Positions 32,638 to 45,740 are shown, counted from the first letter of the stretch. The stretch is 64,000 bases of DNA from Turnera subulata (GCA_028386065.3 JAKUCV010005490.1:72438-136437), one strand, 5' to 3'. Notes: generated by a model from the sequence alone, not told the origin. Made by a program: numbers and translations.

Positions 32638-35600
32638 ATTAGCATGGAAAGGAATGAGTTAATGTATAGTTTAACTCAAATTTCGAGATGTAAAAAAGTT
32701 TTCAGCCGCATGATTTTTCATTAGATTATTTAGATTTTTTTGGCGAAGTTGCAAAGCTATAGGAAATGCCCGAGGCAAAAAAGATACACATTCTTCTTGC
32801 CAAAGTGTGGATAAAGCACAGAGTTTGTTCGTCCCTTTCTCTCTACAGATTGGATGGGATGGAAGTTTGTGTTTTGTTTTTCCATAGAGTGACTGGACCA
32901 TTTAACATCCATTTATCAATATTAATAAAGAGTATAGCCCAAGTATAATGAAAATAATTGCAATTCAGTAAGTCAATGACTTTGGCTATCGGTGAACTTG
33001 TTAACATCAGATAGCACCACATTGATTTATACTTTTGCGTTTAATCCAAAAAAGAAGCACAGATGAATAGGAGCGAAGCATAAAAAGCTACCGTTGCAAT
33101 TTACAACAACAAATCTATGCTGGGACATAGAGCTAAACTAGTGGGCTCCAAATTAACTAAAGCACCAGGATAAATAAAAATGCCATTGCAAAACTCTCGT
33201 GGCTAGCGCAGCTCAAGCCTCCAACTCACACTTTAAAATGTGGGGGTTGGCCATTCTTGAGCACATTGAATTGAAAGGGAATGCTGTAAGCAAATATCAC
33301 GACAAAATGGAGATATACTCTTGTCAACCCGCTAAACTAACACCTTGTACAGGCCTATGCCCGCTTACCAATTCGAGCAACAGCACTCCAAAAAGCTGCA
33401 ACAAACAAAGATCGCTCTTTGGTTGTAAGCAAGAAAAGACAAACTCTTTGTTCTAGCATTGTCCAAGCAATAGAAACAAATCCTGGCAAGAAATTTAGAT
33501 TTGAGTTCCTTTTCCCCTATTCATCAAGTACAGACTCTAAGTCAACAAAAGACAAAACTTTTTTTTATCTGCAATCACTAAAAAAAAAAATAAGAGAAAA
33601 GAAAACGCTTAAGATACTAAAGCTATAAGGATCTTTTATGAGAATATGAACAGGAATGCTGTCAGGCGTGCTTTGAGATCTCCTAAATGACACTGCTTGA
33701 GCCTGTAGATAGAGGAAAACTAACTCCAGGGAAATTTACACAATATTCTATCTAAAGACTATATGTAAAACAGTCAAATTATACAACGTGCGAGCAACAA
33801 TTTATGTAAAGCAGAATTATATAACACTAACGCAGGCAATAATTGAGATAAAAAAGAAACGCAGCTAATAATTGAGATAAAAAAAAAAGGAAAACACGGG
33901 ACATTAATTTACAATCGAGACTCTATGAAAGCTATAATCGAGAGCATAAAAAATTTCAGTTGTTTTATACGCCAAAAATAACCAAAAACCACTAGTTAAT
34001 GTCCACTGTCCACTGTCCACTATGTTTTTTCTTTTATATTAGTCTTCATGAGATTGGAATCCCAAACCTCACCCTTGTGCATTTTACACAAAAATACTAA
34101 TGAGCTACAAGCCTACAAGCCTATTGGTCATGTGTCCACTAATGTTGTTGCAGGCCAAGCCTACAACCGCGAAGTTTCTATGAGGCTGAGAATGTTGTTT
34201 AAACCTTTTGGGAGTTGCGCATTCTTATTGCTTTTTATGCTGTCAGACAATAATTCCTTAAATTATGTTTCAAATTGCTTTGGTTATGAAGTTCGGTACG
34301 TTTCTGATTTTTTTAAAAAAAGTTTGATACGTTAGGCTATTTTTTTAAACTTAACCTTAAGGCTTTGTGGGTTGAGATGGTTCAAATCTGGATAGTGGCA
34401 TGGGGTGGGTTTGGGATTTTGATTGATGGATCATGGATATATTCCTGGTTTTTTCATTTCTGATTTATTACGTTCGATTAGTTTCAAACATTTTTCGCCA
34501 GCAGGCGATAAACTTGCTCATGAAATAGCCCCACACGCAGCTGGTGAAAACTGTTTTCTTACATCCAATCTTCCAACTTGTTTAAACAGCATTGCTGAGT
34601 CTCTTATGTATGAATTTTGAATTAACGATGAATGATGGTTTCGTGGTTTCCTAGGAGAAAAGGGGTTGCAAATTAAGCACCAAAAACTACCCCGTGAATT
34701 GGTACTAATCTAGTCACTAATCTAGTTTTAAATTCTTATGCATGCAACTACCGGCACCCAGGAAAACCTGCAATGAATCCACGCCAACTATGATGATAAC
34801 TTTGGAAAGCTAAATAGTATATTTATGCCACCTTACATGCTCACTTGGTATTTCAGTAGACCGCATGAAGGTTATATTAGTTTGCAAAACATTCTAGTAA
34901 TTTTTTGCAATTCAAGATGATGTACAGCGGTAGCAGTAGCACCATAGTACAGTATCATAAATGTAGCCGTGCCGTGTATTAACAATGCACTATTCCATCT
35001 GGAAGTCTTCATCTTTATGCCTGGCAGAGGTAGGGCCGAGATTGTTAAAAATCTGACACTAATCCTCTGAGGGCACTAATATGATAAAGGGATATTATGG
35101 ATTCTCCAGAGCCAAATCAATGCAGAGACTGTGACCCATCAATGACTGCTTATCGCTTGGGGTAGCGAGGGTACCAGGGCATGCAGGGGTCCATACTGGA
35201 TAAAGAACTGCCTCCACAAACTGCTGTACTTGTCTACATGTATATGCAGCCTCTAGAGTACATATGCGTCGCTGACCACCAGTTGTATTTATACAATGTT
35301 TTTGTGTCATCTCCATCTCAATCTTAGTAGAGGACGCATGATTCTATATCCTAAGCGTCTTGGAACCCACCTGCATGCACAAGAAAAATAAATGGTGTTT
35401 CAGTATCTTAATCTCCAGAATTTTGATGCATTGATAATTTCATGTACAAAAAACTGAATGGAGATAGACCATAGCCAAAGCTTCCAATGCAGTTCTGTTC
35501 TCTTCTATATGCACCACTCAACATGTTTCCCCAGTTCTTATGGAAATGAACCACGAAACCATTCCCAATTTATATCAGGCACACTTCACGTTCAAGCAAA

Positions 35601-35752
35601 TATGACAGATCTTTAGAAGCAATAAATAAAAGATTCAGAATCTAGCTTGGGGGCAACAATGTAGGGTAGGGTCCTTTACTTTTCACAAATGTGTGGGGAA
35701 TCAAATCTAGGCTTCATTTTACCAAATAATCAATGAGCTGCAGGGTCTTAAG
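32638..35752. other. Intergenic
   Basis: Formin 3' flank, then AT-rich sequence. Short ORFs are present but none has a recognisable domain or gene-like composition. GTCCACT is repeated three times near 34000-34020. Confidence 0.6.
32924..32929 (+). terminator. Candidate formin poly(A) signal
   Basis: AATAAA lies about 290 bp after the formin stop. Plant signals are loose, so this is only a candidate. Confidence 0.35.
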
Positions 35753-36088
35753 TTTTTTTTTTTTTTTTTTTGTCGAAGAAAAAAAAAGGCATCAGGGTGT
35801 CATCATCGCCCCGTCGGTCCAGGCCCCGGTCAATACCGGTTACATCCTGGCATTAGACCCTCCTCATAGGAGAGACCGCCCAACCGGGGCACCAGCGGAC
35901 ACCCTCACCTGCTACGCGTCATAATACCGGGGAATCACCGGGCTCAACGGCCAGCACCCCACCGTGTGGAAGGCCATATTGGGCCGCATCACACTATGGG
36001 GCTTGACTGGAAGCGCCGGGACTCGAACCCGAGTCTTAGAGATGGCAGGTTGAAGGCCTTGCCACTGGGCCACCACCCCCGGTGGTTC
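35753..36088 (-). mobile_element. tRNA-derived SINE
   Basis: Read on the minus strand, it has a pol III A box (TGGCCCAGTGGC, 36072-36061), a perfect B box (GGTTCGAGTCC, 36029-36019) about 30 bp further, a body, and a poly(A) tail after CTTCGAC. The 12-bp target duplication CAGGGTCTTAAG flanks it at 35741-35752 and 36089-36100. About 336 bp, apparently full length. Confidence 0.9.
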
Positions 36089-36142
36089 CAGGGTCTTAAG
36101 ATAATGAGATTTAGACATCAAATAATACAATCTAGAAGCTCT

Positions 36143-36166
36143 TTATTTTATTTTTTTTTTGCCGAA
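36143..36166 (-). mobile_element. Tail-only SINE insertion
   Basis: Only 24 bp lie between two perfect copies of ACAATCTAGAAGCTCT (36127-36142, 36167-36182). On the minus strand the insert is TCGGC followed by A-rich sequence, like the CTTCGAC-poly(A) end of the nearby SINE. It looks like a retroposition event that copied almost nothing but the tail. Confidence 0.65.
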
Positions 36167-36664
36167 ACAATCTAGAAGCTCTAATAGACATGATTGGTGA
36201 CCTTTACATGTTTACCCTATTCAAGATTTGAGTGCTTCTAGAGATTTCTCATTGTAATTTGAAGGAGACAATTGAAAATCTTGCAATAAGGATGCATCAA
36301 ATGCAACTTGTCGTTAACAGTGGCAGGTCAACGTGCATTCTGTCCCATCCAGTTTGATGTCCCCTCGAAGAACAAACAATGAACTTAATTTTAAGCAAGA
36401 CAGCAGTAGGGCTACACCTCATCTACCTCCACCAGAAATACTTATCTAACTTAAAAGTCAAGTCCTTAGTTCCAGCTAAAAAGCAACTTCCAGAAAGAAC
36501 CAAACAGGGGAGCTAAAGAAATGCCTTCTAGACCCATTTTTTATCCAACTACCAAAACTAACACAACACACAAAAAAGAAAAAAATTCTGGGAAAACATG
36601 GGAAGAAAAGACAAAGGCCGGATAAGATGCATCGTTTTTCAAATTGCTTTGCTCAATATGTGGA

Positions 36665-39600
36665 TCAGAATGTAATTCTTCTGTTTACATATGTGGAGAG
36701 CGTGATTAACGATAATACCTTATCTAAAGGGCTTCTTGATACTTTTTGTCCACGATAGAAACCTGACATGGGTGTGGCTTTGAAATTTAGACTCTGCCTC
36801 TGATTTTTAATCTCTGCCCCTTTTTCTTCCTGTGGAAAGAATAGAACATTAAAAACAAGCCAGCTTGTTCAGTTCATTTAACCAATATATTATTTTTGCT
36901 TTGAAAAGTTTCAGAACCAGCATCGTTTTCTTTTGGGTCACTGGTCTCAAATAGCTGACAAACCACAGAGCTGATGAAACTTTTGATGTATGTAGAGTGT
37001 ACCTTTGATTTTGTTCGAAGGCTCCTGCTCTCTGCCTCCTTGGCACTAGACTTCTCCCCCAATTTCTTTGGAAACTGAAAAGTGTTGCAGTAAAACAAAC
37101 TTTAGGGGATCACAGGAAATAGGATTGTCTGCTCTAGAAATCAAAAAGCTTCTACCAAAAGACCCAAAATGGGGTCTGCCTGAAAGAAAAAAAGAGGTGG
37201 AAATGGTCCAATGAATACCTCTTTCTTTTTCTCTGCCTTTTCATCACTTTTCAAGAGAGATGATGGGGCCGGTTTAGCAGTCTTTCTATCCACACTCCCC
37301 AATTTCAAGGACCTGCTTGCAAGCATTCAATATAATAGATTACTTTCCAGTAAAGGGGATAGGAATGATCATTGGGCCACTGCTTGTTTGCAGATTAGAG
37401 CGCAGTAAAGGAAATCATTTTGAAACATTTTTCTTTCCATTACAAAACCAATGATGCAGGAATGAATCATGACATCAGATAAGGAGTCATCCAACCAGAC
37501 CTTTTAGTGAGACGAAAAAATCTACACTAATTGGAAACTGACAGGCACAGATTGACGTAATGTTGGCAAGACAAGAAACAAAATGCAATAATGATTGAGA
37601 GGATAATCACACCCCATAACAGGAAAATGTACAATGTGTGCATTGTTAAGAGCATTAACATGAAGGAACAAACTGTAGCTCGTATTCTACAAATCCTATA
37701 AAATCATCATGCATAATGCTTGCAATTGGAGGCTCTTAGCAAGTCTTACTTATTAACGCATATCCCATTTACTTATTAACGCATATCCCATTCCCTACCG
37801 CTATAGAAGTGATAAGATAAATCCAAATGTGAAAAAGTGATGGCATACATGAGAAATGATTTTTCATTCAGCGTAAGATTATGAATCAGCATCCACTAGT
37901 TTTGTAAAAATTTGATGAAAGCCCACATAGTAGAAACTTCTAATAATTCAAGTTTTTAATAAAACACCACATCCACATTCAGAGAGAACACGTATTCTCA
38001 GCAATGATTTCGTTTTTCTCCCTATTTGCAGGATTTGGGGCAACATATAATGTGCCTCATCTTCAACATATCTCAGGATCCGACTCCCTAATTTAATTGA
38101 ATTATGAAGCCAAATCAGACCATCAAGATCTAATGAGTCGAAAAATGAACATGTTCATTTGCAGAGAGACTAATAGAGAACCAACATGCAAGTATTCAAT
38201 GATCAACTTCATCAGAATATGTGACAAGGAAACCAAAGCATTACCCTCCATTCTCTTTTCGTGGAGTTGTAGTAGAAGTGGAAACCTTCACTTCTGCGGC
38301 TTTAGTAGGAACCTGCTGAAGATAAATGAATATTGGGAATCAACAACCCTAAAAGGATCAAAGTCTTGAAAGTCTATCCGCAGGGTGATTAACCATGTGT
38401 GAGAAATGACTAACCTGCTTCGCTCTAAGAGATCGCTCTTCTGCAGAAGCTTTAAGCTGGTTGTAATTGTTTTGGAATGTCTTAAATGCTCGTTTGACAA
38501 TGTCCTTATCACCCATTTTCTCCATAATAAATGATTTGCGAGTAGCTGTAAGAGGAGATGGGGGAGCCACAACGGAACTTGGGGCCTCCAGATTAAGAGA
38601 CATGTGCAACGATTTAGGAGCCACTTTCTTGCTTTCTTCTGCAGGAGGTTTTCTGCTACTTGGTAACAATGAACCAGTGACTTTTTTGGTTGAAGATCGA
38701 GACGCAGAAAGTGAAGTAGAAGTTGGGACTGGCCTAGAGACTTTTGGAGTCGACATTTGCGGTGCTTTAGTTACTGGTGAAACCGGTTTCTTTGCCCTCG
38801 CGATATCTCTAACCTTACTCATCAGAGTTTTCTAAATGAAGAAAATTAAGAGTCAAATTAAGAGATTAAAAAAAATGAATCTCAGCAAATGAAATGTGTA
38901 ACGAGTTTGATAGCATTGTTCTTCACCTTAGCAGGTTCTTTCCGCTGCTCTAACTTCACATTTTCCCGTTCTTTTACTGGCATTCTTCCCATCTCTTTTT
39001 TTACCTTCTTTGGCATGTCCATCTTATCACGAGATACCCTCAATGGAGTTTCCTCTTCTTTAACCACTGCAGATTCCTCTGGCTTGATTAACATGGAGCC
39101 ACCTAATCTGCTGTCCACTTCTTCGCTCACGTGATTAGACATTTCTTCTTCTGTTACAGGAACAGCATCTTCGTCGGGCTCATTCAACGTAAGACTCTCT
39201 AACTTGCTACCCAGTTCATCTTTCACTTCTCCGACCAGTGAGACTTGACCTTCATTGTGGACAGCAGCATCTTCATCAGGCTCGTCAACATTATAGTCAT
39301 TACCCACCTCACTGTCCAACTTGGCTTCTAGAGCAGCCTCTTCAGCAGTATCTTGGCCACTATACAGATCACATCTGAATTCTTCTTCTTCTTTACGTGT
39401 ATCTGTGCTCAGATCTCCATTATATTGATGATTTGAGGGGGACAGGACATGTTCCTCTTGCTTCTCCTGGTCCATCAGCTCAGCCTTTTGAGCAGCAATC
39501 TTCTTGTAGTGGGCTTCAAAGTAAGCCTTCTTCTGTGCCACAGATCCAGGGGTGGCACACTTCTCAACTTCCTCCAAGTACTTATTGGGCGAGAAAGATG

Positions 39601-39949
39601 ACCATCTCTCCCAAGACAAGGAATCATTCTCAAATCTACCGAATGAAACCGACACATTAAGAGCAGGAACTGAAGCAGCTGTCTCCTTTATCTGTTTGTA
39701 ACCCAAAAACCAAAATCCAGCCAAGATTCAGCATGACAACTCATAGCCATACAGGCATCATGGGAGGTTTGGAATCATAGCTAGATTGTAATCAATCACC
39801 AATATATCAAACCAGAAGAAACAAAAGAAAGAAATGATGATAGGCAAATTCAATTAAGAAAAAAGGTCCACGTTTGTTCTCACAGATCAGGGACAAAATG
39901 AGTGTACCTTATCTCCATTATATGATGCAGCCACTATTGATTCACCCAT
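36665..39949 (-). CDS. WDL7: TPX2-family WVD2-like protein
   Basis: A microtubule-associated protein of the TPX2/WAVE-DAMPENED2-like family. Exons, in order: 39949-39908, 39691-38927, 38831-38415, 38312-38245 (or from 38315), 37312-37219, 37074-37003, 36829-36719; all introns are GT-AG and the frame is kept. The N-terminus MGESIVAASYNGDK, then ASVPALNVSVSFGRFENDSL and a KKAYFEAHYKKIAA stretch, resemble WDL7-type proteins. The middle is acidic, then Lys/Ser/Pro-rich. Exons 6-7 give SLRTKSKEEKGAEI and QSLNFKATPMSGFYRGQ, the TPX2 signature. I could not find a further 3' exon. If the GT after 36719 is not used, the frame runs 17 more codons to TGA at 36667-36665, which is the end given here (about 540 aa). 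The symbol is by resemblance only. Confidence 0.85.
37748..37792. repeat. Short tandem duplication in WVD2-like intron
   Basis: ACTTATTAACGCATATCCCA is present twice in direct tandem with a step of 23 bp, inside the 932-bp fourth intron. Confidence 0.85.
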
Positions 39950-41611
39950 TGATACTCCCTCCTCACTAAAGAGGCCAATTACCACAAAACCACCACACCA
40001 ACAATCAAACTCTCTTCACTATAGCCAGAATCTACCATTGGTACCCCAGCAGCTCGTTCATTGAATCACACTAAAAGGACCAAAGAATAAGCTTTTTATT
40101 TCTCAATGGGGACAAAAAGAAGGCTTAATAATAAAAAGAAAGCATCTAAGAATAGAAGTGTGGCTGGGAAGCATGTGATTATGTTTCACGACTAATGAGA
40201 CCAATCTACTCTTTCTATTTTGTCTAGAGTTACAGTAATGGCTTCCACCACCTCACAGTAATTGGACCTTTGTGTCTGTTCCTAGCAGTCCTTCTGGAAA
40301 CTACTAAAATAATATAAACTCAATCATCAAATACAATACTTTTGGACAAAAAGAGGCTAACAAAGGAGTCGATAATGACCCATATCATATTTCCCAAGAT
40401 GATTTAGCTTTTCACTTCCATCACTGTTTCCAGTTGACAGAAAAAAGACAAGAGAGGAAAAAAAAGAAAACAGAACTTTAAGCAAAATTAGTAAAATGGG
40501 AAAAGTGAAGATCTGGTTTTTATTTTATTGGAAAAAGAAGACTCAGATTTAGGTCTCTTCTCTCTCAAAAATTCAACAATTCAAGATGCATGTAAATTTA
40601 ATTTAGTAAGAGATTAAGAAACTTTGAAGGTTTCAGCTCCTGTGCTTTGTTGATTACCTAATGAGTTGGTTTCTCTTTGTCAGTCAACAATTCAGGGAAA
40701 ATGCCAGGGAGGAGTTGATAAGATGAGCCATGAAAAATACATAAAAAAGGAAAGGCCCACCATGGAAAAGCTGAGTTGAGAGAGTAAAGGGAAGGAGAGT
40801 GTGTGATAATTAAGCAAGTGTAGCTAAGCTAACTGGCTTCTAGATTAAATATCCAGCTAACTTTGGGGGAGGGGGGGGACAGTAGTGGACCCAAGGATTG
40901 AATCAGTTGAACTAAGAAGATCTAGTAGACTAGAAACGTTTTAAAAAAAGAAGACAATGAAATGTCCAAAACAAAGTAACTGTGTCGTCCCAGTAAATGT
41001 TTGTTGCTGTTTCAATGAGGTTTGCTGGTTACAAATGGTTGTCCCAGTAATTGCCATGCCAACTTTGAACAATCAGTTCTTTTCTTTTCTGTTTCCTTTT
41101 ACCTGTTCTGTTCTGGTAAAGGTCAGAGAGTTTAATTATAATATGCTTTTGCACTGGTAAAAACAATTCATATTTCTTCCTTACAGTAGCTTGTAATGGG
41201 TTGGCTATAGCATTTTCCTTATCGTAAGAAATAATTTGTAGTCAGGCTTGTTTTTTTCCCCACAAAAATGAATGTATGTGGATCAACTAGAGAGGCCCAA
41301 TCCGCCACAGCAGTTAGGCAATTGCATTTGAAGCGTTTATGGACGGACACTAATCTATGTCGTCAACTGTTGTTGATACATCGTACTCTTGTGGGCCTGT
41401 CAACTTGATCTTGACCCACTTTACTTGCCTTGTTATTCCCTCCTCTAAATGCTCTTAAGTTACTCAATCACCTCCTCTCCCCCCACACACATTTTAATCC
41501 AAATAACTTTAATCTCCAGGATATTCTCTCTATATATATAGCACCTTTTTAATTATTCCAAATCCACACCTCCAGACCCAGACTCTTTTGTTACTACATT
41601 ATAAGGTCGAC
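39950..41611. other. Intergenic, divergent promoters
   Basis: Lies between the WVD2-like gene (leftward) and the germin-like gene (rightward), so it holds both promoters. A G-rich run is at about 40864-40879. No gene seen. Confidence 0.6.
41531..41540 (+). promoter_or_regulatory. Germin-like gene TATA box
   Basis: TATATATATA after a CT-rich stretch, about 75 bp before the ATG at 41612, a normal distance for a short leader. Confidence 0.6.
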
Positions 41612-42280
41612 ATGAAAACAAAGCACTCTTTTGTCCATGTGTTCTTCACCCTATCTATTCTCTGGGGCCTTGCCAAACCAGACCCACACCCACTTCAGGA
41701 TTACTGCGTAGCTGATAATAGCAAAGCACAGCATTCACTTCACATGAATGGTGCACCCTGCATCAATCCAACCCGAGCCACTGCTTCCCATTTTACCACA
41801 TCAGCGCTATCTAAGCCTGGGAATACCGATGCAAACATTTTCGGGTTCAATGTCACGCTTGCCAACATTGCAAACTTGCCGGGGTTGAACACAATGGGGC
41901 TGACCATGGCCCGAGTTGACCTTGCTCCTGATGGGCTTGTGCCTCCACACGCCCACCCACGGGCCTCAGAAGTGACAATCTGCCTGCAAGGGACACTCTT
42001 GGTGGGCTTTGTGGATACTTCTTTCCGTATGTTTTCGCAGCACCTGCGGCCCGGTGAGGCATTTGTGTTCCCTAAAGGCTTGATCCATTTCTTGTACAAC
42101 ATAGAACGCAAGTCCCCTGCAGTGGCTGTCTCCGGGCTTAGCAGCCAAAACCCTGGTGCCCAGCTCACTCCTGCGGCCCTATTCAGGTCCAAGCCCAATA
42201 TTCCTGATGAAATTTTGACAAAAGCCTTCCAAGTTACAGAGCAAGAAATTGTGAGGATCCGCAGAAACCTTGGAGGTTAA
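41612..42280 (+). CDS. Germin-like protein (222 aa)
   Basis: A secreted cupin of the cell wall; relatives are Mn-binding superoxide dismutases or oxalate oxidases, but activity cannot be read from sequence. Single exon, no stop. The start is the first ATG after the TATA box; it gives a signal peptide (about 1-22, VHVFFTLSILWGLA core) followed by DPHPLQDYCVAD. The two conserved Cys (DYCVAD and APCINP) are present. Cupin box 1 has PHAHPRASEV (metal ligands His, His, Glu). Box 2 is GEAFVFPKGLIHFLYN, with the third His. Length is normal for the family. The subfamily was not determined. Confidence 0.95.
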   Translation: MKTKHSFVHVFFTLSILWGLAKPDPHPLQDYCVADNSKAQHSLHMNGAPCINPTRATASHFTTSALSKPGNTDANIFGFNVTLANIANLPGLNTMGLTMARVDLAPDGLVPPHAHPRASEVTICLQGTLLVGFVDTSFRMFSQHLRPGEAFVFPKGLIHFLYNIERKSPAVAVSGLSSQNPGAQLTPAALFRSKPNIPDEILTKAFQVTEQEIVRIRRNLGG

Positions 42281-44157
42281 TCATGTTTTGCTGAATTGAC
42301 CGCAATGACTATGTAATTTATGCTGTTTATGGATGCAAATGTTCTAGAGCTATGCTAATTTGAAAATATTGTCTTGTTTTCTGCACATGTCACTTGTCAG
42401 CCTAAACTCCTGAATTAGCCAAATTCTTAAGAGAAGAAATCAAATCGCAGCCAGGTTGAGTTGAACATATTGGTCCAATGACATTGCGTGTAAGAGGACA
42501 CCAGTGTTTCATTGAAATCGAAGGATTAGAGCTGCTCACGAATACTTTTTACAAAAAATATGTACTGAAAACTCAAGGAGAGAGTTGATTTGTAATTGAC
42601 TGATAGCTTATGTACGCGTATCCTCGGGAATTATAAATGTAGTTAATGTTGATTATTTTTTGAATTGGTACCCCTAGTTACCAATCCACCCGATCCGTGT
42701 TCAGTTGTTTGACTTGCTCATAAAAATTGAGGCTTCTTGTTTTTCAAAGCAAGCAATGTTCATTACTCCATGTATTTTCCGGTAGATCCAATCATCATCT
42801 CAATACTAACCTTGGATCAAACATCCACCTTTTTGCAATTTTATATTCCAAGCGCTTGGAAATTTATTTGGAAGCACGAAACAATAAACTTGAACATTTC
42901 ACCTACCATTGAATGCATTTGGTTGCTGGTAGAAACATAAATTATACAACATGACTAGTGTAAATCTCTCCCATCTCCTCCAAAAACAGCAAAACCCACA
43001 TGTAAATGTTTATTTCACGGTAGTTGCTTTGCCGGGTCCAAATTAAATTCATACGCGCATCTTTAAACATCAGCATAACCGTAAAAGGACATGTGTGTTT
43101 TAACGTTAGTTGCCGGGTCCAAATCCAAATTCAACGATGTTGTTAGTGCTCCATTTTTTAAAGAAGTTTCTATGATGATGGCTATGTGGAAGACAAGGAA
43201 TTGACACAGAAACACACATGGCTGCATATCAAACTTCTCCAACCCCTTGGCAACGACACGTTTTGATGGGAAGAATTGATTTTCCAGAGTCAAGGTCGAA
43301 TGAGCAGCACAAATTGAAAAGCATGACATCCCCATCCAAAAACTTGATTAAACATCATCAAATCACTTAACCCAGTATACTTAAACCATCCCTCCTCCTC
43401 GGCTCCTCCTATAGGAATCAAAGAAGTTGCACACAGGAGGAAATGAATAATAAAACCCTTGACCCTTTGCTTTTTGTCCATATGGAATAAAGCTCCGGGG
43501 AGTGGGTCCTGGAGTAGTTGAAAGACATTGCCAGGTGAGAATCGTGTCAGGCTCCTAGAGCAAAGGCAGCCCGTGAGTTTCCTGAGCTGGACAAAATCCA
43601 TTTGTCCCCCATTTCTTTCCCAAACTTTCCATCCCCAAAGGGAACTTGAATCATCATCATCACTCTACTACGTGATTGTATTGTATTATGTGATCAAATC
43701 ATTCATTCATTGTCAATTTGTCATACACACACCGAATTAGTAATTGTTCTGGAGTTGTTCAAAGAACAAAAAGGACTTACTGGCAAAATAACGAAAGAAA
43801 CAGAATTGGTATCATCAAATGAACAACTTGTATTGTGTTATTGTTCTCTATGGTTCCAATTACATACAAAGAAAATCAATCCACCAAAACTGTTCCTAGC
43901 ACAGGAACCTGAGATTAAGGAATTGAAACCCCCATATGTAATCCGCATCCACATGAATTCATCAAGAAGAAACAAATCCCAAAAATTAAAAGATGAAAAA
44001 ACGGAATAACACATGACCTTGACCTCCCCTCCCCTCACTCAACCCCCCAATATCTCAACCTCTAAAATCAAATCTGTACACATCTACCAAAGAATTTCAA
44101 TTCCCCAAATGTGTGTAAACGAAAAAGAATTAAAAATGAAAAGAATCACCATCATTA
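42281..44157. other. Intergenic
   Basis: 3' flanks of the germin-like gene and of the convergent GATL gene. Only short ORFs without recognisable domains. Confidence 0.6.
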
Positions 44158-45321
44158 TCACAAGCAGGAGGAGGAATAGGAGGCACCACCACCCATCACC
44201 CGTCGACCTCTAACTCTGATATCCTCACCAGACCCATTATTATTATGCAAAAATAGATCGTAGGGCTCCCACAGAAAATCAAGCTTACATGGCTTCCTGG
44301 CATCCAGCCTAGCCCAGGGCTTCCCTTTCCCGCTCCAGTGCAACAAACTAACAGGGCCCGGGTGCAGAGGGCGGCAACTCCCCTTCACATTATCCCCGCC
44401 CAGCCCGTGCTGGTTCCACCGGTGGTCAATCCCTTCCACATTCCCGGCGAACACCAGCAAGAACGGCGGCAGAGAGCCCAGCTCGTAAATCCTCTTGCTC
44501 TTCTGCACCTCCATCCAGTTCTCGATCCTCCTCCGGTACTTCCCTTCCCTCCACTTCACCAGATCGATCACCATCACCCCGGTGTTGAAGTAGCAGGGCC
44601 TCCTCCTCCGGGCCGCGAACACCCGCGACAGCATCGGGTCGGCCCAGAACCCATCCGTGAAGTACTTGGTGAAGTTGGCGTGGCAGTACTCCGGCGCCCC
44701 CACCACCCTCGAACCCCCCAGCGTCGTGCTCCACAGCTTCCCGACGTCGTCGACGAGGACCAGGTCGGAGTCAAGGTAGATGACCCGGTCAACGCAGGCG
44801 TCCAGTATGTCCCCCAGGTAGTTCCGGGCGTAGTTGAGCGGGTTCTCCAGCGCCTCCCGGATGGAGGAGGAGATTAGGGCCTTCACCGACTCCTCCCGGA
44901 AGACGTAGACCTTGAAGTTGAGGGAAGGGAAGGTGGATCGGACGAGTTGGGTCAGCACCCGGGGGCTCGCCGGGTCGGACCGGGCCACGATGAAGTGAAA
45001 GAACACATTTTCCGGGCAAGACGCGTGTTTCAGCACGGAATGGACGGCCGCGATTGAGCCACGCAGATACTCCGAGTCCAGGGTCATGGCTATGTGTACC
45101 AGCGAAGCATCGCAGATGGAGACAGGCCGTCTTCGGTCGCCGTTATTCGGGGGCGGCGCCGGGCAGCCCACCCCGTTGCGGTACTCCGGCGCCTCCGCGT
45201 AACGGAATATGCTGAGGCCCTCGCCGGCGTCGCCGGGAAGGGGACGGGTGCCGTGACAGAAGGAGAAGAGAACCGAAAGCGAGAGGAAGAAGGCCAAAAC
45301 GGCGGCGTGGAACCGGAGCAT
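44158..45321 (-). CDS. Galacturonosyltransferase-like protein (GT8, 387 aa)
   Basis: A Golgi glycosyltransferase of family GT8, GATL subgroup, thought to act in pectin and/or xylan synthesis. Intronless, as is usual for GATL genes. The start at [17 protein letters not shown] gives a hydrophobic signal or anchor at residues 5-25; an earlier in-frame Met at 45513 would put a long unconserved leader before it. Motifs: [14 protein letters not shown], then NYARNYLGD, the metal-binding DxD in [21 protein letters not shown], and the end block [11 protein letters not shown]. The length fits the family (about 340-390). The coding region is GC-rich compared with the flanks. The C-terminal tail after WEPYDLF is Gly/Arg/Ser-rich. 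Which GATL number it matches was not resolved. Confidence 0.94.
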   Translation of the reverse strand: MLRFHAAVLAFFLSLSVLFSFCHGTRPLPGDAGEGLSIFRYAEAPEYRNGVGCPAPPPNNGDRRRPVSICDASLVHIAMTLDSEYLRGSIAAVHSVLKHASCPENVFFHFIVARSDPASPRVLTQLVRSTFPSLNFKVYVFREESVKALISSSIREALENPLNYARNYLGDILDACVDRVIYLDSDLVLVDDVGKLWSTTLGGSRVVGAPEYCHANFTKYFTDGFWADPMLSRVFAARRRRPCYFNTGVMVIDLVKWREGKYRRRIENWMEVQKSKRIYELGSLPPFLLVFAGNVEGIDHRWNQHGLGGDNVKGSCRPLHPGPVSLLHWSGKGKPWARLDARKPCKLDFLWEPYDLFLHNNNGSGEDIRVRGRRVMGGGASYSSSCL

Positions 45322-45740
45322 TGTGGGTGGTAGTATGTATAGTGGGTTTTGTCTTGGGGGGTTCTTGAGAGCGAGGGAGAAAGATAGAGAGGGACTAAGG
45401 GAAACGGTTTCTTTTGGGTTGCATTGAGGTGTAAAGGAAAGAAGAGAACGGTTTCGAGTAGAATCAAGAAATGGGAAGAGGGTTCTGTTATTGATTTCTT
45501 GCCCTTTATTCAAGAAAACGCGGGTGTTGGGGGAGGAAAGAGAGAGGGAGTTGTTGATGATATTGTATGTGTTATGTGTGTGTGATCTACGGAGGGGGTA
45601 AAGGTTGTGTGTGCAGATTAGTACAGATACAGAAGAGACACACTACTCCCTCTCTCTCTCTCTCTCTAAGGTGGGTTGTGTGTGGTTTAGAGGAAATGTG
45701 GAAGAAGATTGAGAGGTTTCTTTTATTATATATGACTTGA
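45322..45740 (-). promoter_or_regulatory. GATL leader and promoter region
   Basis: A pyrimidine/purine-rich leader with a CT/GA dinucleotide run at 45650-45667. On the minus strand a TCATATATAATA motif at 45735-45724 is a candidate TATA box about 400 bp before the ATG, which implies a long leader. Confidence 0.5.

Noticed and set aside
36010..36090. Functional tRNA gene
   Set aside because: A and B boxes are present, but the cloverleaf is not, and the sequence runs into a SINE body with a poly(A) tail and target duplication.
41740..42198. Minus-strand ORF of 152 codons
   Set aside because: Shadow of the germin-like gene.
44338..44877. Long plus-strand ORF of 179 codons
   Set aside because: Antisense shadow of the GC-rich GATL gene; no family resemblance.
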